Positions 29,481 to 37,731 of a DNA stretch of 47,192 nt are shown in pieces; the first letter of the stretch is position 1; the number at the start of each line of letters is the position of its first letter. The notes under the pieces were generated by a model. That model had not been told where the DNA came from, did no database searches, and saw only the letters and a list, made by a program, of their open reading frames with translations. Both the position numbers and the translations under genes were made by a program. The stretch comes from Desulfuromonadaceae bacterium (GTDB taxonomy: Bacteria; Desulfobacterota; Desulfuromonadia; Geobacterales; Pseudopelobacteraceae), in NCBI GenBank assembly GCA_028712665.1, contig JAQTRC010000016.1:1-47192 (forward strand), given 5' to 3'.

Positions 29481-30296
29481 TTAAAGTGGCAGCATATCCT
29501 TTGCCATCAGTTTCTCTATCAGCAGCGCGGCGGTGCCTTCCGGGTCGGCGTAGCCGTCTCCCAGGATTTCACCCTTGTCCCGCTCGGGTGAGAATATTTT
29601 CGAGACCCAGGTGGGGGAGCCTTTCAGGCCGATCTTTTGTTCATCCAGTTTGAGTACCTGGTTGTTCCAGAGTTCGACCACCGCATCAACGGCGGCGAGG
29701 CGCATCGGAACTTTGGGATAGCGTGGGCGGTTCAGTTCGCGGACTACGGTAAGCATCGCCGGCAAGGGTGCTTCGACGATTTCGTGGCGTCCTTCGAGTT
29801 TGCGGCTGACGCGGATCTTATTGCCGGACAGGTCGAAGTCAACAACTTTGTCTACCAGCGTCAGTTGCTGGAACCCCAGACGGCTGGCGATGCCGGGGCC
29901 GACCTGGGCCGTGTCGCCGTCGATGGTCTGTTTGCCGCAGAGTACCAGGCCGACTTTGTCAACCTCGGAGTCCAGCTTGCTGATTGCAGCAGAGAGCACG
30001 TTACTGGTGGCAAGGGTGTCGGCCCCGCCGAAAACCCTGTCGGAGAGCAGGATAGCGTAGTCTACTCCCAATGCCAGGGCTTTTTTCAGAGTGCCTTCGG
30101 CGTTGGGAGGTCCCATCGAGATGGCGGCAACTTTGCACCCGAAGCGGTCTTTAAGACGCAGGGCCTCTTCCAGCGCGTGTGTGTCGTAGGGGTTGACGAT
30201 AAAGGGGATGCCATCACGCACCAGCGTGTTCGTAACAGGGTCGATCTGAACCTGGGTCGTGTCTGGAACCTGTTTAATGCAGCATACTATCAGCAT
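29481..30296 (-). CDS. etfB: Electron transfer flavoprotein beta subunit
   Basis: 271 residues. Seen: N-terminal MLIVCCIKQVPDTTQVQ, IVNPYDTHALEEALRLKD, and the EtfB signature region CGKQTIDGDTAQVGPGIASRLG. It binds AMP in ordinary ETF, or a second FAD in bifurcating ETF; which one cannot be decided here. ATG 30296 has AGAGGTAATCC upstream. It lies 15 bases after the crotonase gene and 90 bases before etfA. Confidence 0.95.
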   Translation of the reverse strand: MLIVCCIKQVPDTTQVQIDPVTNTLVRDGIPFIVNPYDTHALEEALRLKDRFGCKVAAISMGPPNAEGTLKKALALGVDYAILLSDRVFGGADTLATSNVLSAAISKLDSEVDKVGLVLCGKQTIDGDTAQVGPGIASRLGFQQLTLVDKVVDFDLSGNKIRVSRKLEGRHEIVEAPLPAMLTVVRELNRPRYPKVPMRLAAVDAVVELWNNQVLKLDEQKIGLKGSPTWVSKIFSPERDKGEILGDGYADPEGTAALLIEKLMAKDMLPL

Positions 30297-30311
30297 GGAT
30301 TACCTCTTTTA

Positions 30312-31124
30312 CTATTTTCCTCTGTAAACCGGCTCTCTTTTTTCAACGAATGCCTTGACCGCCTCAAGATGATCCTCAGTATGATGGGCCATCGCCTGAA
30401 ATGTTGCGCAGAGATCGAGAAAATCCTGCAACTCGGAACGTTGGGCCAGCTTGAGCATCCGCTTGGTCAGGCGGAGCACCTGCGGAGGTTTGGCGGCCAT
30501 CTGGCCGGCCAGTTCCCGTGCACGGGCAAGAAGAGAATCCGGCTCCACTACCTCCAGAAAAATTCCCATTTTCAGCGCCTCATCCGCCTTTACCAATCTG
30601 CCGGTGAGAGCCAGCTCGGCTGCCCGCTGATAACCGATCAGGCGCTGTATGAACCAGGCGCCGCCATCCCCCGGAGTAATCCCGAGATTGATGAAGGTTT
30701 CTCCCACGACCGCCCGGCTTGATGCTATTCTCAGATCGCACATGCAGGCCAGATCGAAACCGGCGCCGATAGCCGGTCCATTAACGGCTGCTATGAGCGG
30801 GATCTCGGCTTTGTGCAGGGCCAGCGGAACCTGTTGAATGCCGCGACGATACTTGTCCTGGATATCAATCACCGAACCTGCGAATGTTCCGGATTGATGA
30901 TACATCTCCTTTATGTTGCCTCCTGAGCAAAACGCCGCGCCGTCTCCGGTAATGATCAGTACCGAGACACCGCTCTCATTGTTGGCCCAGTTGACGGTCT
31001 CCAGAATATCATCTATCAGCGCCGTTCCTGTCAAGGCGTTACGTACGTCGTTACGCTTAAAGGTCAGAGTGGCAATCCGGCTGTCGACTTCCAGCGATGA
31101 CTCCCTAAGCCTTGGTACTTCCAT
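30312..31124 (-). CDS. Crotonase-superfamily enoyl-CoA hydratase/isomerase with altered catalytic positions
   Basis: 270 residues. Crotonase fold: DGAAFCSGGNIKEM (first oxyanion-hole segment), AVNGPAIGAGFDLACMCDLRIA (second), LGITPGDGGAWFIQRLIG and LTGRLVKADEALKMGI. Aligned by eye with rat enoyl-CoA hydratase, Glu144 corresponds to Asp (GFDLA) and Glu164 to Phe (ETFINLG). Plain hydratase activity is therefore not certain; isomerase, hydrolase or decarboxylase activity is possible. By position it would act on crotonyl-CoA in the proposed pathway. ATG 31124 has GGAGGATATA upstream. It has its own promoter at 31225-31253. Confidence 0.85.
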   Translation of the reverse strand: MEVPRLRESSLEVDSRIATLTFKRNDVRNALTGTALIDDILETVNWANNESGVSVLIITGDGAAFCSGGNIKEMYHQSGTFAGSVIDIQDKYRRGIQQVPLALHKAEIPLIAAVNGPAIGAGFDLACMCDLRIASSRAVVGETFINLGITPGDGGAWFIQRLIGYQRAAELALTGRLVKADEALKMGIFLEVVEPDSLLARARELAGQMAAKPPQVLRLTKRMLKLAQRSELQDFLDLCATFQAMAHHTEDHLEAVKAFVEKREPVYRGK

Positions 31125-31224
31125 TATATCCTCCGGAGAGATTTATCATTTAATTCAGTAGTTATTTACCACAAATCTTTCAGAGCTCAAATGGATAGAT
31201 GATCGAGTCGATAATTGAGGCGTC

Positions 31225-31253
31225 TATATAACTATACTTAACTCGCATGTCAA
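31225..31253 (-). promoter_or_regulatory. Sigma-70 promoter for the crotonase-etfBA genes
   Basis: On the minus strand TTGACA (31253-31248), a 17-base spacer, and TATATA (31230-31225). The start codon is about 95 bases downstream. It lies between the methyltransferase stop and the crotonase gene, so the lower half of the gene series can be transcribed independently. Confidence 0.55.
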
Positions 31254-31264
31254 GTATTAAAGAG

Positions 31265-32110
31265 TCATTCAACAGGCCGCCTTACCACCGCTTCAATGAC
31301 CGCAATCCTGTTCTCTTCCAGATTCCGGACCTGATTCTGCGCCATCAATCGGAAATCAGGCCCGAACAGCAGATGTATTCCGAGTGGCAAAGGCCCCTCC
31401 GCGCGGATTTTCTCTCCCAGATGACGGAACCAGGATCTGGCCGTTTCCGTCGTGTCCCGCCAGATCAGAACCTCGAAACCGATACTCTCCAGCATGTCTC
31501 GCATCCGCTGAGTCGACAAAAGGAAGCTGGTGGAGGGCTCTCGCGCCCAGGGGACCGGAAAACGGACCGGACCACCCGCTCCGGCCAGAATATCATAGAT
31601 AGCCAGCGCTCCGCCAGGTTTAAGCACCCGCCACATCTCGGAGTAGAGTTTATCCTTATCGGCAATATTCATCGCCATGTGCTGTGTCCAGAGAAGGTCG
31701 TATACGGCATCATCGAAGGGTAATTCGAGGGCGTTGCCATGCAGGTATGATACCAGGGAGTCGAGACCGAGACGATGGGCAAACATCTCGGCAACCCGGC
31801 AATACTCCTCGCAAAGATCTATCCCTGTGACGTGGCAGCCAAACTCAAGAGCCAGGCAGCGTGAGGGGCCGCCGAGACCACTCCCCACATCCAGAACCTT
31901 GGAGCTTTCCACGAGGTTGAGCTGGCGGGCCAGTTCCAGAGTCGCCTTCCGGCCGCGAATGTGAAACTCGTCAATCGGCGCAAGCTCTTCCGGTTTGAGA
32001 TTATCGGGATCCCTGCCCGCCGCAACAAGAGCGGCCAGGATCTCAGCCTCAAGCCCCTGATGTTGATAATGGGCCTCCACACTGTAGAAATCCTGGCCGG
32101 ACGGTTTCAT
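31265..32110 (-). CDS. Class I SAM-dependent methyltransferase
   Basis: 281 residues from ATG 32110; a TTG 51 bases upstream is an alternative, and neither has a strong ribosome binding site. SAM-binding motif KVLDVGSGLGGPSRCLALEFGCHVTGIDL, then HGNALELPFDDAVYDLLWTQHMAMNI and MWRVLKPGGALAIYDI. The N-terminal YSVEAHYQHQGL and DEFHIRGR resemble the sarcosine/dimethylglycine and UbiE-like methyltransferase group. The substrate is unknown. It lies inside the catabolic gene series but has no obvious role in it. Confidence 0.8.
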   Translation of the reverse strand: MKPSGQDFYSVEAHYQHQGLEAEILAALVAAGRDPDNLKPEELAPIDEFHIRGRKATLELARQLNLVESSKVLDVGSGLGGPSRCLALEFGCHVTGIDLCEEYCRVAEMFAHRLGLDSLVSYLHGNALELPFDDAVYDLLWTQHMAMNIADKDKLYSEMWRVLKPGGALAIYDILAGAGGPVRFPVPWAREPSTSFLLSTQRMRDMLESIGFEVLIWRDTTETARSWFRHLGEKIRAEGPLPLGIHLLFGPDFRLMAQNQVRNLEENRIAVIEAVVRRPVE

Positions 32111-32254
32111 GTCAGAAGAAACATTTGCCACAGAGAGACAGCTGGCAGCAGGCGCTTCCAAGCGAGGCAGAGATAAGCATTATAAAAGGGTTAGACATAA
32201 TTTCCTCTCTGTCTCTCTCTGGCTCCGTGGCTTAACTGCCGTTTTTTGATCTAA

Positions 32255-34321
32255 TCAAACCAGCGTCAGAAGGATTTGACCGATTTCGACGCTGTTTCCC
32301 TCCTGAACGAGCAGCTGTCCAACGGTTCCATCCCGGTCTGCAAAGATCTCATTCTCCATCTTCATCGCCTCAAGTATCAGCAGCAGATCGCCTCCCTGCA
32401 CCTTTTGCCCTTCGCTCACTTCTATTTTCCATACATTTCCGGTCAGTGGAGCTGCAATGCCGTTCTTTGGCGCCGCCGGGGCGGAAACCGACCTTGCAGG
32501 AGCAGCCGCGACAGCTACCGCAGTTCCAACAAATGTCAGAAGGGGTTGTCCCACGCCCACCGCATCTCCCTTCTGCACCATGATTTCAGCAATAGTTCCG
32601 GATCTTTCGGCAAAGACCTCGTACTCCATCTTCATCGCTTCGAGAACAAAGAGGAGGTCTCCTTCTTCGACCTTTTGGCCGGCTTTACAGTCGACAATCC
32701 AGATATTTCCAGCCAGAGGAGAACCCATCGCCTCTGCCTTTGCCGGAGCAACGGCGCCTCCGCCTGCGGCCTGTACAGCTGCAACCGCAGCGGCTGCGGC
32801 AGCAGTTCCGACTGTCGAAACCTGAACCACGAAACTCTGCCCCCCGCCGGTCACGGTAAAGGTCTCACCGCCAGCGGCTGCAGGAGCTACGCTCTTCTGG
32901 GCAGTTTTTGGGGAATCCTCCTCTCCGGTTGGCACAGGCTCGAATATGGAAGGGTTATCCCGGTTCTCAAGAAACTTGAGCCCAACTTGCTGGAACAGGG
33001 CATAGGTCAGCACGTCCTCCACCTCATGTTCGCCCGGCTTGATTCCCTTTTGAGCGATCAGTTCGCGAAGCTCGGCGGTAAGTTTGTCCATCTCCGCCTC
33101 GATCAGGTCGGCCGGCCGGCAGGTGATCGCCTCGGCGCCCGCCAGCACCTTAAGCTGAAGTTCTCTGTTGACCGGCGCCGACGTTGCACCGTACTCACCT
33201 TTCAGAACTGCTGCGGTCTCCTTGGTCATCGATTTGTACCGCTCACCGGTCAGGATGTTTATGACCGCCTGGCTGCCGACAATCTGCGAGGTTGGGGTGA
33301 CGAGCGGAATGAACCCGAGATCCTCTCTGACCCTCGGAATTTCAGCCAGGACCAGATCCATCTTATGAGCTGCGTTCTGCTCTTTGAGCTGGCTCTCCAT
33401 ATTGGTCAGCATGCCGCCCGGAACCTGGGCCAGGATAATCCTGGCATCTACACCTTTGAGCGATCCTTCGAACTTGGCGTATTTCTTCCGGACGATGGTG
33501 AAATAATCGGCGATCTCCTGCAACAGCACCATATCGAATCCGGTGGCGTGCTCGGTACCTTCCATTATCGCCACAAGCGCTTCAGTGGGAGAATGCCCGT
33601 AGGTCATGCTCATAGATGAAATCGCCGTATCTACATTCTCAACACCGGCCTCAACGGCCTTGACGTATGCGGCGGTCGACATTCCGGTCGTCGCGTGGCA
33701 CTGCATATGGATCGGAATATTGATCGCTTTTTTCAGTTTTTTGACCAGTTCATAGGCGACGTAGGGAGAGAGCAGGCCTGCCATATCCTTGATGCAGAGC
33801 GAGTGTGACCCCATGTCTTCGATGCGCCTTGCCAGATCGACCCACTTGGGTATTGTGTCAACCGGGCTGACGGTGTAGGACATGGAGCCCTGGGCATGTT
33901 TGCCCTGCTTGATAACGGCCTTGATCGCCGTCTCCAGGTTGCGGGGATCGTTCATCGCGTCAAAAACCCGGAACACGTCGATGCCGTTGACGGCCGCCCG
34001 CTCGACAAATTTCTCTACCACATCGTCGGCATAATGACGGTAACCCAGAATGTTCTGCCCTCTGAACAACATCTGCTGCCTGGTGTTGGGCATGGCTTTC
34101 TTCAACTCACGAAGGCGCTCCCAGGGGTCCTCGCCCAGGAAGCGGATGCACGAATCAAAAGTCGCGCCGCCCCACATCTCTATGGACCAGTAACCGACCC
34201 TGTCAAGCTTCTCCGCGATCGGAAGCATGTCGTCCAGACGCATGCGTGTGGCGAAGAGAGATTGGTGCGCGTCCCTGAGGACGACTTCGGTGATGCCGAG
34301 TGGTTTTTTGCCTTTGCTCAT
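32255..34321 (-). CDS. Pyruvate/oxaloacetate carboxyltransferase (OadA/PycB/5S type) with two C-terminal biotinyl domains
   Basis: 688 residues. Residues about 6-290: HMGL-like TIM barrel with [25 protein letters not shown] (carbamylated Lys) and HMQCHATTG (metal His). Residues about 300-470: conserved carboxylase domain. An Ala-rich linker follows, then two biotinyl domains, about 532-598 and 622-688, each with EAMKM (Lys about 564 and about 654), 36 of 67 positions identical. It moves a carboxyl group between biotin and pyruvate/oxaloacetate. No biotin carboxylase or membrane decarboxylase subunit is present in the window. It lies directly after the GcdA-like gene, suggesting a transcarboxylase; pyruvate carboxylase subunit B with a distant partner is the alternative. 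Confidence 0.9.
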   Translation of the reverse strand: MSKGKKPLGITEVVLRDAHQSLFATRMRLDDMLPIAEKLDRVGYWSIEMWGGATFDSCIRFLGEDPWERLRELKKAMPNTRQQMLFRGQNILGYRHYADDVVEKFVERAAVNGIDVFRVFDAMNDPRNLETAIKAVIKQGKHAQGSMSYTVSPVDTIPKWVDLARRIEDMGSHSLCIKDMAGLLSPYVAYELVKKLKKAINIPIHMQCHATTGMSTAAYVKAVEAGVENVDTAISSMSMTYGHSPTEALVAIMEGTEHATGFDMVLLQEIADYFTIVRKKYAKFEGSLKGVDARIILAQVPGGMLTNMESQLKEQNAAHKMDLVLAEIPRVREDLGFIPLVTPTSQIVGSQAVINILTGERYKSMTKETAAVLKGEYGATSAPVNRELQLKVLAGAEAITCRPADLIEAEMDKLTAELRELIAQKGIKPGEHEVEDVLTYALFQQVGLKFLENRDNPSIFEPVPTGEEDSPKTAQKSVAPAAAGGETFTVTGGGQSFVVQVSTVGTAAAAAAVAAVQAAGGGAVAPAKAEAMGSPLAGNIWIVDCKAGQKVEEGDLLFVLEAMKMEYEVFAERSGTIAEIMVQKGDAVGVGQPLLTFVGTAVAVAAAPARSVSAPAAPKNGIAAPLTGNVWKIEVSEGQKVQGGDLLLILEAMKMENEIFADRDGTVGQLLVQEGNSVEIGQILLTLV

Positions 34322-34380
34322 CCTTACACCCCGTTCGATATATTTTGATAACTTATGAATCTAAACAACGGCGGTTGTCG

Positions 34381-34524
34381 CACAAAGCTCACGAAGTTCA
34401 CAAAGAATACCAGGCGTTTATCAAAATTTACAGGAACGCCCGATGATTTAATGTTTCAAAACAAACAAAGTTGAATTCTTTGTGTCCTCGCTTAAAAGCG
34501 CCTACTTCTGGTTGTGCCTTTGTG
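34381..34524. repeat. Nested CACAAAG / CTTTGTG repeats between the two carboxyltransferase genes
   Basis: CACAAAG at 34381-34387, CACAAAGAAT at 34399-34408, ATTCTTTGTG at 34475-34484 and CTTTGTG at 34518-34524. The middle pair is a perfect 10-bp inverted repeat. It occupies most of the 224-base gap between the GcdA-like stop and the next start and looks like a dispersed intergenic element. No coding frame or promoter is clear here. Confidence 0.4.
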
Positions 34525-34545
34525 AGAGCCGACTTCATTTTCCTC

Positions 34546-36303
34546 TTACCCTTTGATAATCCTCGGAAGAAGCATCTGATGCACCGGCGTGATCGACCTC
34601 GGATTCTGGTAATTGGCCCCTGTGAAAGCCTGAATGTATTTCCGCAGGTCGGTCAGAGAAACTATTTCGTCAACGAAACCGGACTTGGCGCAGTAGGCCG
34701 GACGCGATTTGTCCTGATAGTCCTGGATCATCTGGTTCATCTTATCCAGCACCGGAGTGAGGTCGTTGCCCGCCTCGTCCTCCTTGACCAGGCGCCTGGC
34801 GTATGAGGCGGCGGCGGCCGTCTCGCCATGCATGACGTATATCTCTGTCAGCGGCGTTCCAAGGGTAAAAGCGTTGTTGTTGTTCGCCTGAGGGCCGGCC
34901 ATTATGTAGTGGGCGGCAGCTGTCCCCTTCCTCAGAACTACGCACATCATTGCCAGTTCTGTCTGCTCGATGGAGTATACGAGCGACTGCCCCAAAGCGA
35001 GCAATTCCGCTTCCTCGGCCAGATCGCCGACGTCGATGCCGGTGGTGTCCTGAAGCCATACTATCGGAAGGTTGTCACGCCCGCAGAGGGTAACAAACTC
35101 CCCCTGCTTGATCAGCCCCTGACGGTAATGTTTGCCGCCGACCGCCGGGTATGCCCCATTCGCATATTCGGGATAGCCGGGGAAGATTCCCTGGCGGTTG
35201 CCGATAAAGGCCACCGGGAAACCGTCGATCTTGGCAATACCGGTAAAAACCTCAATACCGTAGTCGGGGCGGTATTCCATAAACTCGCTGTTATCTGTAA
35301 GGCGCGCCAGAATCTGGATTGCATCGTAGGGGCGCTTCTGGTTGGCGGGGAGGATCATGTTGAGATCGGCCGCCGGGAATTTTGGCGCGGTCGGCAGGGC
35401 CACCCGAAACATGGTCGGGTCATAGGCCGGCATCATCCGCATGTAGTCCTTGATGCCATCCAGAACACCCTGTTCGCTTTCGTGAACTTCCCGGAAGTAG
35501 GCGGTCTGGTCGAAGTGCGTCTCTACTCGCCCCGGATCTTTGGCCTTGAAATTCTTGGTTGCATTTATCAGCGCCTGGGCAGCTTCGACATCAATATGCC
35601 CCTTGGGATTCATGCCGCCTACGATCCCGGCTCCGCCGACAGCGATATTCGCCCCGTCGTGGGCGATCAGGATGGTCGGGCTGATCCCTTGGTAACCCCC
35701 TCCGGCCGGATTGGTGCCGTAAATGCCGTTCAGAATCGGAATACCGAGATGGTTCAGGTCGGCATGGCGATAGAAGGGGGCTCCGCTTGAGCGGCGTCCG
35801 GCATATACGGTCTCCTGCTCCATCAGCTTGACACCGCTGCAGTTGGTCAGCCAGACCAGTGGCACGTTGAGCCGCTTGGCCATGTCTGTAACCATCAGGA
35901 TATTCTCGGACTGTCCGGCAATCCAGGCGCCGGCCATGACCTTGTTGTCGAAACCGATGATGACCGCCCACTTCCCTTGAATCTTGCCGATGCCGTTGAC
36001 GACGCCGGTACACCCTTCCTCATTGTCCCGCGGGTTGTAGAGGGTGTGCAGAGGACTCCATGTGCCGGGATCAACAAGGTAATCCAACCGGTCATAGATA
36101 GTCATCCCCCCCCGCTGATGAATTTTTTCGGCGGGAATTCCGGAGTTCTTGACCCTCAAGTTCTCCTTGGCAAGTATCTCCTCCTGCTCGTGGACGAGAT
36201 CTACGTTTTCCTTTGAGCGCCGGATTTCTCCCTCGTTCAGAGCCTTGCCGATATCGGCCATTTTCTCAAAGTACGGGCGAAGTGGTGTCTGTTTGCGTGA
36301 CAT
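34546..36303 (-). CDS. gcdA: Glutaconyl-CoA decarboxylase alpha-like carboxyltransferase (GcdA/12S type)
   Basis: 585 residues from ATG 36303 (AAGGAG upstream). Very like Acidaminococcus GcdA (587 residues, as I recall it) throughout: DPGTWSPLHTLYNP, AGAWIAGQSEN, LVWLTNCSGVK, GIYGTNPAGGGYQGISPT, VGGAGIVGGMNPKGH, QDTTGIDVG, LRKGTAAAHYIMAGPQ and YQNPRSITPVHQMLLPR. GcdA removes the gamma-carboxyl of glutaconyl-CoA and places it on biotin, giving crotonyl-CoA. The same fold serves methylmalonyl-CoA and propionyl-CoA carboxyltransferases, so the substrate is an inference from similarity and from the adjacent glutaryl-CoA dehydrogenase. No GcdB/C/D is present nearby. Confidence 0.88.
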   Translation of the reverse strand: MSRKQTPLRPYFEKMADIGKALNEGEIRRSKENVDLVHEQEEILAKENLRVKNSGIPAEKIHQRGGMTIYDRLDYLVDPGTWSPLHTLYNPRDNEEGCTGVVNGIGKIQGKWAVIIGFDNKVMAGAWIAGQSENILMVTDMAKRLNVPLVWLTNCSGVKLMEQETVYAGRRSSGAPFYRHADLNHLGIPILNGIYGTNPAGGGYQGISPTILIAHDGANIAVGGAGIVGGMNPKGHIDVEAAQALINATKNFKAKDPGRVETHFDQTAYFREVHESEQGVLDGIKDYMRMMPAYDPTMFRVALPTAPKFPAADLNMILPANQKRPYDAIQILARLTDNSEFMEYRPDYGIEVFTGIAKIDGFPVAFIGNRQGIFPGYPEYANGAYPAVGGKHYRQGLIKQGEFVTLCGRDNLPIVWLQDTTGIDVGDLAEEAELLALGQSLVYSIEQTELAMMCVVLRKGTAAAHYIMAGPQANNNNAFTLGTPLTEIYVMHGETAAAASYARRLVKEDEAGNDLTPVLDKMNQMIQDYQDKSRPAYCAKSGFVDEIVSLTDLRKYIQAFTGANYQNPRSITPVHQMLLPRIIKG

Positions 36304-36334
36304 GGCAACTCCTTTTTTTAGTAACAAGGTATTT

Positions 36335-36388
36335 AGGTTGAAGGTTGAAGGTAAATGTCAAATGCTTAAAACCTTCAACCTTCAACCT
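36335..36388. repeat. Perfect 18-bp inverted repeat built of AGGTTGA units
   Basis: AGGTTGAAGGTTGAAGGT at 36335-36352 and its exact complement at 36371-36388, with an 18-base loop. It lies in the gap between the glutaryl-CoA dehydrogenase stop and the gcdA start. On the minus strand it would form a stable hairpin just before the gcdA ribosome binding site. It may be a transcript-stabilising or partial-termination element, or a mobile repeat. Confidence 0.65.
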
Positions 36389-36422
36389 TTAACCTTTAGC
36401 CTGCATTATTCAGCCTGTCTTC

Positions 36423-37580
36423 TTACCGATTGGCCACATCGCCCAACGCGATGCCGGCAATAATGGTTTTCTGGATGTTGCTGGTTCCTTCGACGACTCT
36501 TAGCGACTGGGCATCACGCAGGAAACGCTCTGCCGGATATTCGGTCGAGAAGCCGTAGCTGCCGAAGATCTTCATCGTATCGCTGGCGGCGTGAACGGCT
36601 GCTTCGGAAGCAAAAAGTTTGGCCATGGATGTCTGATGCTGGTTGGGTAGCCCCTGATCCTTCAGCCAGGCGGCCTGATAGACCAGCAGGCGCGCCGCTT
36701 CATGCTCGGCGACCATATCGGCTATCTGGGCCTGGATCATCTGGTACGAGCCGATCTTTTTGCCGAACTGAGTCCTCTCGTTTGCGTAATTGATAGCCGC
36801 CTGGATGGCTCCGCCGCCAATGCCGAGCGCACCGGCTGCACAGCTGATACGGGTGTTGTTGAGCTGCCACATGCAGATCTGAAAGCCCATGCCGACCTCT
36901 CCCAGGACGGACTCCTTCGGAATTTTTGCATTGCAGAAGGCTATCTCGCCTGTCGGGGCGCAGTGCAGGCCGAGCTTGGTCTCGATCGAAGCGGTGACAA
37001 TCCCTTCGTTCCCTTTAAGATTGACGATGAAACAGGTCATCCCTTTGTATTTCTTGCTCTTGTCGGTCATAGCGTACACCAGACCCCAATCGCCGATGTG
37101 AGCATTTGAAATCCACATCTTCTGACCGTTCAGCTCCCAGTGATCGCCGCGGTCTGTAGCCGTGGTCCCCATACCGGCCACGTCGGAGCCGGAGTTAGGC
37201 TCGGTGATGGCGAAAAAACCGAAGGAGTCTGCAGTGACCCAGGCAGGGATAAAACGCTCCTTCTGCTCTTTCGTGCCGAACTTGTTGACCGTCACGGCCG
37301 GTCCGATGTTCTGCATGTTGAGCGGCAGGCGCGAGGAACCACTGACGGTAGCAAGCTGCTCGGCAAGGATTACCGACTCCAGGAAACCGCAGCCGTTGCC
37401 GCCGTATTCTTCGGGCAGTGCGCATCCGAAAAACCCGAGTCCGGCCATTTTTTTAACAAGTTCGGGACGAAATCTGTGATTGGCTTCATCTTCCTTCAGG
37501 GTGGGAACTATCTCTTTCTGGGCGAAATCCCTGGCCATCTCCTGCATCATTTTTTGCTCGTCGGTGAATCCGAAATTCAT
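36423..37580 (-). CDS. Glutaryl-CoA dehydrogenase, probably non-decarboxylating (acyl-CoA dehydrogenase family)
   Basis: 385 residues from ATG 37580 (GAGGAGATCACT upstream). Acyl-CoA dehydrogenase fold: ITEPNSGSDVAG, WISNAHIGD, RTQFGKKIGSYQ, MKIFGSYGFSTEYPAERFLRDA and RVVEGTSNIQK. The catalytic Glu is in VVEGT. Decarboxylating glutaryl-CoA dehydrogenases have Tyr before this Glu; the non-decarboxylating enzymes of Desulfococcus and Syntrophus are reported to have Val, as here. SGSSRLPLNM aligns with their substrate-carboxylate region. It would oxidise glutaryl-CoA to glutaconyl-CoA with ETF as acceptor. The adjacent gcdA-like gene supplies the missing decarboxylation. Other short dicarboxylyl-CoA substrates remain possible. 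Confidence 0.82.
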   Translation of the reverse strand: MNFGFTDEQKMMQEMARDFAQKEIVPTLKEDEANHRFRPELVKKMAGLGFFGCALPEEYGGNGCGFLESVILAEQLATVSGSSRLPLNMQNIGPAVTVNKFGTKEQKERFIPAWVTADSFGFFAITEPNSGSDVAGMGTTATDRGDHWELNGQKMWISNAHIGDWGLVYAMTDKSKKYKGMTCFIVNLKGNEGIVTASIETKLGLHCAPTGEIAFCNAKIPKESVLGEVGMGFQICMWQLNNTRISCAAGALGIGGGAIQAAINYANERTQFGKKIGSYQMIQAQIADMVAEHEAARLLVYQAAWLKDQGLPNQHQTSMAKLFASEAAVHAASDTMKIFGSYGFSTEYPAERFLRDAQSLRVVEGTSNIQKTIIAGIALGDVANR

Positions 37581-37652
37581 AGTGATCTCCTCGTTAATCA
37601 TCACGTTATTGTAGACACTAAAAAACAGCTCAAAAAATTATACTAGCAATCC

Positions 37653-37680
37653 AGTACCATAATACATATTTTCTTGTCAA
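37653..37680 (-). promoter_or_regulatory. Conserved regulatory box upstream of the glutaryl-CoA dehydrogenase gene
   Basis: A 28-base block from AGTACCAT to TGTCAA (plus strand) matching the block at 15449-15476 in 22 of 28 positions. On the minus strand it reads TTGACA, nine bases, then GTATTATGGTACT, and a TATAAT lies further downstream (about 37640). The centre is about 85 bases upstream of the start codon. It is probably a shared operator or activator site. Confidence 0.55.
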
Positions 37681-37731
37681 CGAAGAATTAATACAAAACT
37701 ATAACTACGTATCAGGCCCATGCCTGGCTGT

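Noticed and set aside
30312..30722. Long plus-strand frames over etfB and the crotonase gene
   Set aside because: They lie opposite well-supported genes, lack ribosome binding sites and show no family motif.
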